This document shows, one piece after another, positions 49,267-61,358 of a stretch of DNA of 64,000 bases. Below the pieces are notes generated by a model. It saw only the letters and a program-made list of their open reading frames with translations. It did not search any database and was not told where the DNA came from. How positions within the stretch are numbered: the first letter of the stretch is position 1; the number at the start of each line of letters is the position of its first letter. The stretch comes from Ciborinia camelliae. Its lineage: Eukaryota > Ascomycota > Leotiomycetes > Helotiales > Sclerotiniaceae. The position numbers and the translations under genes are program-made. The stretch covers positions 68,673-132,672 of the forward strand of contig JANPYM010000013.1 of NCBI GenBank assembly GCA_025890175.1. The letters run 5' to 3'.

Positions 49267-49833
49267 ATGATTTCCAACATCAAAAGAAAAATCATCTCCT
49301 CCTCTGCTTCATTTGCTTCATCTTGGAGAGAACGAGAACAAAACTCATCATCATCACTATCATCTACCAATCATCATCTTCCCACCTCAAGCTTAACCTC
49401 AAGCTTAACCTCAAGCTTAAACTCAAGCTCAACCTCAAGCTCAAAAATACCCCAACACCAACATCAACATCAACCACAACAATATCACACCGAGCAAAAT
49501 AGCCATCATCCCCGTCACCACAACACCTCCACAACAAACTGGTCCATAACCACGACGATCCTCAACGAAATATCTTCATCATCATACCAACAACACCAAC
49601 AACAACCAATTCGAAATGGCCACCAAACACAAATCAAAAAGAACCATCTCGATCCAGATTCCTACGAAGCATTTATTCAAAATGCCATGGAAGAAGAATG
49701 TCGACGAGAAAGACACGAGCGAGCGGCGCGGAGAGCCAATCATACAGCGAATGATGCATGGCAGCAGGGATTTCGAAGATCCGAGGCTGCTGGGACGAGA
49801 AGTTGGTTGATGGGGTGTGGATTAGCCAAGTAG
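49267..49833 (+). CDS. Hypothetical Ser/Gln/His-rich protein with conserved-looking C-terminus
   Basis: Single exon, 188 residues. The first 125 residues are low complexity: Ser/Thr tracts partly generated by a 12-base repeat (AACCTCAAGCTT, about 49384-49446), then Gln/His runs. The last 60 residues have normal composition (DSYEAFIQNAMEEECRRERH, RAARRANHTANDAW, RSWLMGCGLAK) and form a charged helical region, so this part is most likely under selection. No membrane segment or signal peptide. By my model of the opposite gene, its last 12 bases are also coding on the minus strand. Family not recognised. Confidence 0.6.
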   Translation: MISNIKRKIISSSASFASSWREREQNSSSSLSSTNHHLPTSSLTSSLTSSLNSSSTSSSKIPQHQHQHQPQQYHTEQNSHHPRHHNTSTTNWSITTTILNEISSSSYQQHQQQPIRNGHQTQIKKNHLDPDSYEAFIQNAMEEECRRERHERAARRANHTANDAWQQGFRRSEAAGTRSWLMGCGLAK

Positions 49834-52800
49834 GACTGTGAGGTTTCATTCATTAGTTTATGTCAAACATACATACATATCATACAGATAACGAATTTCT
49901 TTTGTTTCGGGGTGGGATGGGATATGATAGGATATGATAGGATAGGATAGGATAGGATATGATAGGATAGGATAGGATAGGATAGGATAAGATAGGATAG
50001 GATAGGATAGGATAGGATAGGATAGGATAGGATAGGATAGGATAGGATAGGATAGGATAGGATAGGATAGGATAGGATAGGATAGGAGGATGATGAATTG
50101 AAATATACCCGGGAAGGAAAGGACGTGAAAAAAAGATGGATCGAAGAAGGAAATAAACAGAAGAAAATAAATCAGAGAAATCAAAGAAATTAAAGAAATT
50201 AAACTTACCCTCCCATTCCCAATCTTTCATAACACCCACCCAATGTAACCTCCCTCTAACCGTCAATTCTTGGTCCATTTCCTCAGTAATAAGACCGGCC
50301 GCTTGTCTCTGAGCTTTGAGTTCACCAAACCCTCCTTGAGATGGTCCTGAAATACTATGCCTCTGTCTATTTCCCACGGGTGAAGTTCTCCTATTCGATC
50401 CCATAAGTCTCATCTCATTCAGATTCAACAAATCCTGTAAAGAAACCTGTTCATGACCAATCCCGATTCCATTCCCAATTCCATTCCCATTCCCCATACC
50501 ATCCTCAAATCTCCTACTATTAGAACCTCCATGCATCCCATGAGATGTCCCCATTCTCCCACCATTTTTCTTCAACAATTCTCTCTCCTTCTGTCGAGAA
50601 ATTTCATCTCTTCTCCTCCATACTTCTTGCATGACTTCCCAACAACGATCGATATTCCCAATCCACATTCTTCTTCCCATGCTAGCCCATCTTTCTTCAA
50701 CCCAAGCTCTATCTTCATCATCTTTTGCTTCGCAACCTGCTGCTAAGAGGGGGTAGATTTGAACGATGACGAGTCGACTGCTAAGTGGTACGGTGGCTAA
50801 GAATACCAGGACTTTCTTTGCAAGTTCCGCGCATGTCAAAGATGGGATCTCGGGGACAGCTTGATGCAAATGAAGAAGAGTGGCATAACGATAGGCTTCG
50901 GCTGTTTGAAGAGCGTGTTGGATTTCAGAAGTTGGATCTTCGGGGGTTGAGAATGAAGTGGATGGTTGCCATTGTTCAATTGCTTGTTTGAGTTCGATGG
51001 CTTGAGATATTATAGCGATGGAGTTTGATTTTGATTTGAGGACTTTGCGACAGAGATTTGCGGCACGACCAATTAGAGGAAATAAAGTTGCCGCGCTACC
51101 CATTAAGGGATCAATTTCTGACATTGGCGTGACATTGGCGGAAGAGGAAGAAAAGGAAGAGACGGAGAGGTTATTGAGTGGTAGAAGAAGATTTTCAAAA
51201 TCCGTAGAATCCTCATCATCGATTGATGTCAGCCTCGCAATAACATCCATATAAACCCAAGTATTACAAAGAAACTTTAGTCTAGCTAGATCATCACCCT
51301 TAAGATTTCTCTTATTGTGTTTGATGAGTGCTTGATTAACCAAAATCTTGGCACCCCTGAGATGCTCAATACCGGTTGAGATATGCTGATCCCAAGACTC
51401 GGCAAATGCAAGGACGAGTGTTGTGGCGAGTGCGGTATCGGTGCGCATCTTTTCTATTCCTGTCGCGAGAGATCGAATACTACGACGCATATGTTCCATT
51501 CCATCAACTCGAAGAGCGGGCTTTTCTTTGGAGGTATGAAATGCTGTCATGGATGCGATAGCATGATATAATGCTGGGGAATCTCGTGCCAGAGGCCAAA
51601 CTAATGTTCTCCATGGATTCTCCGTAGGACCATCTTTGACAGATAAAATACCACATGTTTGCTTATCAAATCTAAGCATCAACATTTCTGGGCTTCCGGC
51701 TGGAACATCTGGTTGTCGATACATGGGACTAAAGCTTATAGGAGATGCGGTTGGAGATCTTGATTGGGGTTGAAAGGGACTCATGGCTAACCACATTTCG
51801 GCATCAGATAATGAAGGATCTCGGATGATTTCCTCAATATCATCCTCCAAAGATTGATCATTCGTCATATGAAACTGGGTCATATTTGGGCTTGACATTG
51901 TCATACCCATTATAGGTGATGGCATGGGCATGGATTGTGGCCGCAATGCATTCAGCTCTGACCCAGGTTGTAATAGATCTATTAATCTTGGTGACTGACC
52001 AGAGAAACTCGATCTCGATCTGGTTGGAGTGACTAGACCGGTGTCTTCAAACAAACTACTCAGACTGCTTGTGACGGAATCCGGCTCAATTCGAGGTCTT
52101 TGATGGCCATCTTGACTGAAAGTGGGTGTGCTCATGTCAAACATAGGAGAAAATCCCGAATGAAGCTCAGGAAGCGAAGTTCCAACATCAAAAGTTGAAG
52201 GGGAGGGTATTGCGGCATTGAAAAATGAGTCTTGCATCTGTGTATCCTCTACACCGGGGGTAGAAGCCGATCCATCGGAAGCTACTGGACTTGCAACGGT
52301 AGTGATATCCAGTGGTTTATCCAAAACTATAGAATCTAGAGATATCAGAATCAATTTGGGGAAGCTTTGGATCTATGTCATGTCCTACCTCTTTTTTTAG
52401 GGGGTGCCAGTGGTGGTGCTGGCTTGTTTGTAAATGTAGCCTCCTCGAATGGTCTCCATTTAAAATCCTTTTTATATCCTCCACATGTAACACTTCTTTT
52501 ATGACATTGTTGACAAGAAGGTTTCGTTTCATCGCATTTTAATCGTTTTGCTTTGCAAGTTATACAACCTATGTTATTTCAAGAGGTTTCAAATCAGCAT
52601 GTGAAGTTTGATGCGGGGCAAAGAATCTCTTATTAATCATCATCAAGATAAGAGATGTGAAGAGTAAAGAATGAAGAATGAAGAATGAAGATATCCAAAG
52701 CTTACCATTTCGACTTTTTGATTGTTTTGGTTTGTTGATACCACTTTCTTTCTTTAAAGATTGAGTAGCTGGTTTAGAGGTAGTCGGCTTAGAGGTAGAT

Positions 52801-52898
52801 TGCTTTCGTTTTTTTGGTGGTGGGGGTGGTTCAGGTGCTGGTTTGAGGACTGGGGAAGAAAGAAATGCCGATGGAGAAGGTATTGTTATCGTCTCCAT
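49822..52898 (-). CDS. Zn2Cys6 transcription factor with fungal-specific C-terminal domain
   Basis: Exons on the minus strand, 52898-52706, 52568-52389, 52335-50209 and a proposed 14-base terminal exon 49835-49822, encode 837 residues. An N-terminal Pro-rich and Lys-rich stretch (PPPPPKKRKQ) precedes the binuclear zinc cluster, with Cys at about 66, 69, 76, 83, 86 and 93 (C-x2-C-x6-C-x6-C-x2-C-x6-C); the first Cys lies just after the intron 1 junction. A long Ser/Pro/Met-rich region follows, then an alpha-helical regulatory domain of the Fungal_trans_2 type (about 340-640). Exon 3 ends KDWEWE. Splicing across a 373-base intron adds VLLG and a stop, the ending I recall for UPC2-like regulators. 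Without it the frame would run through a GGATA array encoding ILSYP repeats to 49880. It should act in the nucleus; targets are unknown. Confidence 0.88.
49920..50086. repeat. GGATA pentanucleotide microsatellite inside an intron
   Basis: About 167 bases of GGATA units with a few GGATAT variants. On the minus strand it lies in the proposed last intron of the Zn2Cys6 gene. Being divisible into five-base units, it would read as ILSYP repeats if translated. Confidence 0.95.
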
Positions 52899-55800
52899 CT
52901 CAAAGAATTCTTAGGAAGATACATCGATGAATATAAAAATGATATTGGAGGTTTGAATAGTAATTTCTCACAGAAATCAACCAAGAATCTAGAACAAAAC
53001 TCTTTACAATTGAGATTGAGATTGAGACAGATTTTGCTGTTGCTGCTGTTCCTGCTGCTGCTTGTGATGATAATGATGATGTTCTTCTTGATGTGTTGTT
53101 CAAAAATATGATAGGAGATAGATTCCATAGCTGATTCGGAAGTCTAGGAGTCTAGGACTCATTCAAAAAGGGTGGAGGAGAATCTAAAGATTCGAATTCA
53201 TAGATTAATTATCATTTTTATTGGTGAGTTAAATGTGTCAGTTTGTGGAGAAGCCGAGCGAAGTCGCCCGACAAGATGAAATACCGTATCACTACACAGG
53301 GGTTATTAGCAGGGTGATAGGGAGTGATAGCGAGTGATACCCAATCAAAATGTAACCATCGGACATGAATTGATTTGAATGATTGGAGATTGGAGATTCG
53401 AGATTCGAGAAGTTATATTTGGGATGTGTTGGAGAAAATAATCTCCTCGAAAAGATTACTTCTTGATTAATAATAAGGTTCATCTACTCGATTTTTAGAC
53501 ATGCTACATGCTACATGCTAAATGATACCCTACAAGCTACATGCTATCTACTATCGATGATAGCTTCCAGATAGCTTTGATAGAAAGAAATCATTATCCT
53601 CACAGTCTTTTCCTGCCTCAACTTCTTTTGAAAGATTTAGATTTCTTTCCAATTCATATTCATGTCAATTGATCCATCACTATCATCATACTTACTATCC
53701 AATCTCTTATTTTCTCTTACATAACTTCCACTTTGTGTATCTTTTCTTGAAAAAATAAGTGTGTAGGGCTAGACGGGGATCCATATTGCAGTTGTCATGC
53801 TGATAAGTCTGATAGGTTGATGCAGCGGGTAGTTTCCAAGCTTCGAGTAGATAAGTTGATAACGGTGGGAGGTGGGAGCAGAGTTCGTGTGATCGCTGAT
53901 GGGAAAATCTGGAACGTCTATCTATTGAATGGATTGATTCGGACTTTCCAAGTGGTGATCTGATGCATGACAAGAAAATGGTGAGATTTGAAAATTGAAA
54001 TAATGAGGGTATCGTGATATGTTAAACTTACCGAGGGAAAGAACAACTGCAAGAAATCATACTTATGATTGTCAAGCACTTTCAAAATTAGAGAGATAAG
54101 TAGAGGTAGTGTATGGTAACACTGTAGATGATGCCTGATAATAATGTGAAAAGACACAACGGTGACAATAACCTGGAGGAGAAAAAACCCAAAGGGTTTG
54201 GAAAAGGTTGTTGTGCAGCTGCAGCGAAGTACATTCTCATGCATCGAACGCATTCATGCTTACTCAACCCCAAGAACTCTCATTTGGTCCAAATCATGCA
54301 GGTATTTTAAGCCAATATACATCCTGTGACTCATTGCATGTTTCTTTCGTTCGAAGATACTTCTATTTTGTGTTGTATCAAAGGCCGTACTGGGTACCTA
54401 GACATCATGCATGCAAGAAGCAAATATTCTTCCGCTGCCAGATCTTCCTTTCTGTGAGCTGAAATGTCGTTTTTGTACTTCCTTGGGTACGATAGCTTGG
54501 AAGATTACGAGCCTGAAGTCTTGTAGTTGTAGAAGAACGTAATCGTGGTTCTTCAACTTCTTTTGGAAAAGATGGTGAAATCTGCAGGTCTTTCGGCTTT
54601 GGTCAGCTCTAGATTCTTTTTCGGGTTGCAATCGGTACCGAATATTAGTGTGAACGCGAAAATGAGCTCAATTAGCTGATGGACTCAGCGCGGCGTGTTG
54701 CGTGTTGCGTGTTCCTCTTGAAATCGGTTATACTTCTATACTCGATTGAAAAAAGAAGTAAAATGAAATGACTATCATGGTAACAATACATCAACGACAG
54801 CTGAACTTTGGTTTTTCGTTTACTCCATAGTTTTTCGTGATTTGGGTTGTTGTCGCTTTTGAAAAGATTGAAAAGGTGAGATTGAGGGTCGACACGAAGC
54901 GTTGTGAAATCGTTCAGCTGTCGCTTCACTGTATACAGATCGTAACGTTTATATTTCCGATAGACGTTAAATTTTATTCCCAGAAAGCTGATAATAATGA
55001 GCTCATGATTTCCTGGGTACAATAATTAAGATCCGCAGAAAATCAAAATTGATTTTTTTAGCTTTGAATTTTGATGCAATTTTAAGTTTCCACAACAATA
55101 TTTTATTGAAGAAATTCTCCGACAATCTACTTTTTGTCTCGTATCACAAAATCGCAGCGAATGGTAAAGAGTAACTAAGCCACGATAGCATCTTAATACC
55201 GGCACCGATGTTTGATAGTCAAACATAGCCTCGTGGAATTGCCTTGCTAGATACGAACGATCTCTAGATGAATTGACAATTTCAGAAGGCTCGATGTGAA
55301 TCGACGGGAAGTTTATTAGTTAGTGATATATCTAGCCTCATTTCTGACACTGGGTGCTGGTTTTCGCTTAGCTTCATGCAAATTGATGGTAGGATGAAGG
55401 GGGGTATCATGAATCCGATATTATTATTGCTAGCATGGTTAAATTTCATGAATTTTAGCTATCGGCCTGCATTACGGAGCATGCACTCGATTGCGTATTC
55501 TTCAAAGCTCTGATGGCTTAATAAGTTCATGAATATTATTTGACAGTCGAGAAAGGCGGATCCTCGATCTATCATGCCTATCTTTGAAAGTAGAAAATTT
55601 TGCGTGGTCTCAAATATAATCTGGCTTAAGTGCTATGGTACTGAAGAACGTCATGGCGATGATATATGTATCGTATCTACATGATAGATGAGGCTTCGTC
55701 TTCAAAACGATTCGAGATAAGATTCAATTCGGGTTTCATCTCGCGTTATATATGATGAATATCAAAAGTAGCTAGAGGCTTATATCAAGAAGCGGCTTGT

Positions 55801-57898
55801 TCTCCTTCTTTACCATTTTCGATAAAAAGGTGAAGATGATCATAAATTTCCTCATTCTCACACCAAGAAGAGCGACGAGTGAAAACTAGAAGCGCGTTAT
55901 CATATAACTAAAGGGCATATGATCCCCAGGCAAATATGTACCAACATTTACAAAAAAAATGCATACTCAGCCACAGTGATTGTGATCAAATATTTTGAAA
56001 ATAGGAAAGAAAGGATTTGGACACAATTTCAATGGCCATCTTCAAGCCTTTGAAATTTCCAGGCGCGCACGTACCAAAGAAGAACTTATTAACCTACCCG
56101 TGGACAGTAGCATACCGGTACAAATGGATATGGATCTGAAATTTGACGAGCCATGGAGTACCTACGGTACGGAGTAACGGAAAGGGTGAATAGAGCCTCA
56201 GCCACTAAGTGCGGGGCCAACCTCTCTAATTTGAATCCTTACAAGTTCAAGAAGGATTCTTTAACAAGATAAATAAATAAAATGAACTTATACCAAAACT
56301 TATGCCGCTCGCTAATGCAAACTGCATCAGCCAAGACGATCCAAGGTTTCCAATTGGATATATATCTCCACATTAGCGTATATTGATTAGTTCAGTTATG
56401 ACCTTGCCGCTCCCTTTGAATCCTTGAGAGGAACAACAAATGAAGTATATGCCGCTTATGAAAACAAGGCAGGTGTAATAATGGTGGTGGTGGTGAAGAC
56501 ATGCCACCTTGGGATGATGAGAACCAAATGCGAAAGGGGGGGGTTGTAGACTTACGTATACGTATATTATTTGCTATTGGGGAAGACCGATGAGGATTTA
56601 TGGTGATGCCATTCGATACCTAATATTGTGAATTAAAACAATAGAGATGAGATGACTTCATTTAGTGGCATTACGGCATTCCAAGGTTGTATATATCTGG
56701 ATTCTTGGTACAGTACAGCTTACAATATTACCTAGGTAGCTATTGACCGTACCTACCTACCGGTATGGATGGATATTGTGTGGTAATGTTATATGTTTCC
56801 TTGATATAAATGATGATGATGTAAATATTAATTTATTAAGTATCGTCCTAGCGTGAAAGTGGTCTCTCTACCATGCTTTCACTTATTTTATCGATGCATT
56901 ATCGTGAGCTGTAGCAATGTAGCATCTACTCATCTACTCATCTTATCTCTAAACCTCGTTTTCATGGCTTCTCCGCCTTGATACTGGAGTCTACGCCAGC
57001 CACCCGATCCAAGGTCTAGAATGGTTTTCTCAATCCTGTTACTCAGACCGTCGTCAGCATTGATGCGTGTTTTGATGTAAACCAAGCCAACGAAGCCAAC
57101 GATATTTGATTTTATACATACCGCATGTGTCACCTAACGATTGTGGGTTGTTGATACAGGAAGAGCCTATACAAATTGGTTATGTTGCATCTTTTTCTTT
57201 CTGCATCTGAAACACCCCATAACACCATCCAAGCGCAGTTTTGAACCATTAGACATCTTTCGTTGGACATGTATGTATCAATTGGTTGGCGCATAATATA
57301 TATTCACTTAATCCCACGAGGGTAACTTTTTCACACTTTAATCCTGCTTGGTCCTATTTTCATTGGCAATGGACGTAGGATCAATCTAAACTCCTCCTCT
57401 ACCTCTCTCTCTAATAAATCATATCTTTGATATCCATCATTCAAAAAAAAAAAGAATCTCCTCCCCCCGCCCAGTTGCAGTTGCTATTTACATTTTACAT
57501 GGTATCACCTTAAGCTACGAAACCTTGTCAAGGCTTTTAACCAACCAACATTTATCCTTGAATAAACCCCTGTACTACTCCCCAATGAACATCGTCCCTT
57601 CTTCTTTCCTTCGTATCAAGATATACAAGAGGCATATCACCATTTCCCATTTCTGTTCAAACCTTCGACCGATTCTCCTTCTCCCTCCTCCTAATTTAAC
57701 ATCGGAACTCGGAACTCTATTCTCATCAATCTGCCCTATATTCAACACTTTCCAAAAGATCTTCATTAACCCGGGGTTTTGGCAAAGTATAATCTGAACG
57801 AGATGGAAGCGATATAATATACATTCATCTTCAGATGTACAACAATTAGGAATTCAGCCTTCTCACCTTTAATTCTCACTCAGTTCTCTTCACCAACC
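52899..57898. other. 5-kb region without a supported gene
   Basis: AT-rich DNA with only scattered short frames (for example 53707-53973, 53918-54253, 54672-55022 and 55995-56177), none with a recognisable motif, signal peptide or codon bias. Repeats are fewer than in 43731-49266; an exact TACCTAGGTA is at 56729-56738. It lies upstream of two divergent genes (Zn2Cys6 regulator and the MGNGQS protein). It may contain regulatory DNA, noncoding RNA or a decayed element, but I see no terminal repeats to support the last. Confidence 0.5.
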
Positions 57899-60800
57899 AT
57901 GGGAAACGGCCAATCAGTACCGGGCCCAAGGCGGGGCAAGAAGTTATCAAAACCGAAAACGAAGCCTACCGGACCACCGATATCGACCTCCAATAGTCCT
58001 AATGCTAGTCGTCGAAACTCCGTTACTGGAAAAGGAATTATAGCTACAGCTGCTTCAGTTCTTCCTCATGGCAAGCTGCTCAGTGTTCTTGAGACGGATT
58101 CTATGGAATCTGCAACAGAGCCAACACCTATAAAGAAAAAGAGAAAGAGCATATTCAGGAGGAATTCGAAGAAAGGTGTGGAGAACCTTCAACTGGATGT
58201 CGATGTCGATGCTGTACCGAGTGTTTCTTCACCACTATCTGCTGGCAGGTTTACAAGAAGTGATTCTGTAAAATCTCCTACCTTTGAGGTATCAGAGGAA
58301 AAGTCTTGGGCTGCTCCAAGTGCTAGGTAAGATCTTTCAAGATTCTGCATATGTATAGGGCTTATTAAAATGTAGAGTCTCCTTCCATCGTTCACGAAAA
58401 TCGCTTCCACATGTACCATTTCCATCGAATAATAGTAATCGACTTTCTCACGTATCTGAAGATATTTCCCCTGGACGGGATTCTATAAATATCACACCGG
58501 GTTTAGCTGGACAACATTCTGGAGAGATGGATTGGCAGTTGTCGGACCCATTTTTTCAAAGAATACAATCAGATCCTGCGATATATGCGCCAATCCGTCG
58601 AAAATCTCTTCTTCAACATGGTGTAGCGACAAGACCTAGCGTTGCGTGGAATTCGCAAAATCCCGAAGATGAAATACCTGTTTCATATCACAACATTGGA
58701 AAATGGTCAATGGCACCTCTGACGTTAAGGGCAAATGTGGATAGAGAAAATTATGGGGCACGAACTTCGACTCCCAACGACCTGGGTCATATTGGTTCAT
58801 TTCAACTTGGTTCATTGAGAATCACAAATGGTTCAGCAAGTCCCACACCTAGTGCCGAGGAAAGAAGAAACAGTCTCCCATCCAATGATCAACATAATGT
58901 TACTCTACAAGAAAGCTCCAAAGTTCAAGGTATCGCCCAACGAAGTCATACCATTTCTATTCCCGCAGAAGTTATAAAACGTCCTTGGGCACCAACCTCT
59001 TCCCAACAACCTACTGAAAACAGCTCTCATGATTCTCTGACCATCAAAATCCCAGATAATAAATCTACCCTCAACTCTTCATTATCCTCCACCAATCCTT
59101 ACTCTTTGACTCTTTGCCCTCAATTGAGTCCATTTTCTTTTGTTGAAAGTCCCGTTGGGTCCCCATCCTTAGAGGCTACCAGCAAAACCACTGCTGTAAA
59201 TGACGATGAAATGTTTGAGGCTGAAATTTCTACCCCCGCACTTGAATCTTCTGGGAATGATAATCGTTCATTTGACTCCGGTTACGGTCCTTCACCTGCT
59301 ACACCAGAAAATCAAGTTTTAGGTAGAATTCAAGGACCGCGGGATATGATTTCGAACTCATTGGCAAAGACAGACAGTGGATATAATTCGTCTACATCTA
59401 AAAGGAATTCAAAAGCAGTAGTTTCGCCGATAAGAATATCCTTGAGGACAACGGAAGCACCGCCTCCTCGAGTTGAAGAACCTCTATCTCGCAGTCCATT
59501 ACAGTCATACTCTGACGTTCCGAGTGAGGATCAGTTCTTCAACTATTCAAATGGTCCTGCCACTCATGCTATTCCTATTGTTAGTCCAGAACCCCAAAGA
59601 ATGACAAGATTAAGCAATGTCTCTCTTCCAAGTTCAAATTATCCACCTCAGATTCAACAGCCAACGCCTATGTATCCACGACAGAGCATGCCAGCTGTTC
59701 CACATCAATCTCAAAACTTCACCGTAGGCGAATCTCCAAGTTCACAATGGGGAATGCAGAGACAACGCCCACAATCTTATAACCAGGGTACTACAGGATT
59801 TACAACACATTCCAGATCACACAGTGAGAAGCATTTACCTGCTATAGCTTCATATCAACATAGAGAAAGAGTGGATGAAATCATGGGATATAAAGCAATG
59901 CGAAGGGTTAGCTCGAAAGAAACCATTACCACGATCACGTCACTTGAACCAGCCGAAATAGAGTCTACATACAATAGGCTACACAATGCAATCCCTCCTA
60001 TTCCTACATCCATTCCAGAGGAGGATTACAATGCGGGTTGGAAACCACCAAACGTACGAAGACATTCATACGCTCCATCCGCTTCAATTACCCCAAAAAA
60101 TAGATATCCCCTACAACCATATCACACTCCCACTTCTCTAAATACATATCCACAGGAAGACCAAACAGATTTCGAAAATCATCTCACATCTTTCGACACG
60201 ATTAAAAATAGTTTAGGGGGTTCTCCTTATGATTTGGCGATTGCAGCAATGGAAAAGACACCTTTAAAGGCTACATCAAGAGCTGCACCTGCACCGAGAA
60301 CGAAAAGCATGACCGCGCAACTTCAATCTACACACGACAATTTGATTCGATCTCAATTCGATGAAACTTCACAATCAAGTTACAATATTAATGGCCACCA
60401 GGAATCCTATAATAAGCTTGTTGGTGGCAATCCATTTGATAATGATGGAACTGTACAAAACTCAAGAGTGAATTCCTCGGGATCAACATTCACCCTTCGA
60501 GATCTTCCATCACAGAGACGAACGGCCGAAGAGGATGCAAAGAGGTTATCCATAACAAGAACTAATAGGGTTCACAGTCCTCCACCTGTTTCTTTCCAGA
60601 GTCAAAGAAAATTCGTTCCAGTTCCTGCTTCAGGACAATTGATTATGCCAAAATTTAAATCCTCATATGTGGATCAATCTCTCGCACAGCCACTATCACT
60701 GAAAAGACAAAACTCTCCACAAAAAGAAATCATACCACCCCCAGGATCACATGCTTCTCGTGCCATTCGAGAAGTGACAAGTCAGGTATCTGTGGCATCG

Positions 60801-61358
60801 GGACAAGAAATTTGGTTTGATTCAGCGGAACAGCAAGATATGCCTGGACAACTTGGTGATTGCGAAAGGTCATCCAATGTTAGATCTCAAAATGTCAAAC
60901 CAGCTACACAATATCGACCTATCCCTCATCATCATTTCAGTTTCGATGTTCAAAATAACTCTGGGAGGAGTTCAAGAGCGGCAAGTGTGTATAGTGAGAA
61001 TGAATGGGAAATTCATGCTGGGGCTTATGATCATACATACGGTTCGTCTACTAATCTTCACGAACTCTCCGGTGACATGTCGGTCAATGAATACGATGGA
61101 CCATATTTCGAAGAACCTCAACCAATCCCGGAAATGGGAAATTCGACGCAAGATATGTTGGTTCTGGACCGATATGCAGGAGGTCTCGGATATGGATTTG
61201 AGCCTGGCTATGGATTGGGCGGAAGTGCGGGAACGAGAAATAATGGGATGATGAGTAACGGGGGGAGAAAAGGTGTGGAGGTATCTCAGGAGTGGGGTTT
61301 GGATTTTAGTGATGTGCCTATCATGATGCAGAGAGTACCAGTTAAAGCTGGTGGTTGA
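57899..61358 (+). CDS. Large disordered Ser/Pro-rich protein with N-myristoylation-type start
   Basis: Two exons, 57899-58326 and 58376-61358, joined by a 49-base GT-AG intron in phase 2, encode 1136 residues. The N-terminus MGNGQSVPGPRRGKKLSK has Gly2 and Ser6, the classic myristoylation context, followed by basic residues that would strengthen membrane binding. The rest is low-complexity Ser, Pro, Asn and Gln with many basic-x-x-Ser and Ser-Pro sites, including repeated SPLS/RRNS-like motifs. I see no folded catalytic domain. Short conserved-looking islands such as SDPFFQRIQSDPAIYAPIRR (about 195-215) and the C-terminal WGLDFSDVPIMMQRVPVKAGG suggest interaction motifs. This is compatible with a phosphorylated, membrane-tethered scaffold, but the function is unknown. 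Confidence 0.82.

Noticed and set aside
49858..50184. C-terminal ILSYP repeat extension of the Zn2Cys6 regulator
   Set aside because: Comes from reading through the GGATA microsatellite; a strong donor precedes it and splicing gives a family-typical ending.
55995..56177. 60-codon plus-strand frame in the gene-poor 5-kb region
   Set aside because: Ordinary composition but no recognisable domain, splice partner or element ends around it.
52899..57898. Decayed transposable element
   Set aside because: No terminal repeats, target-site duplication or transposase-like or reverse-transcriptase-like motif could be seen by eye.
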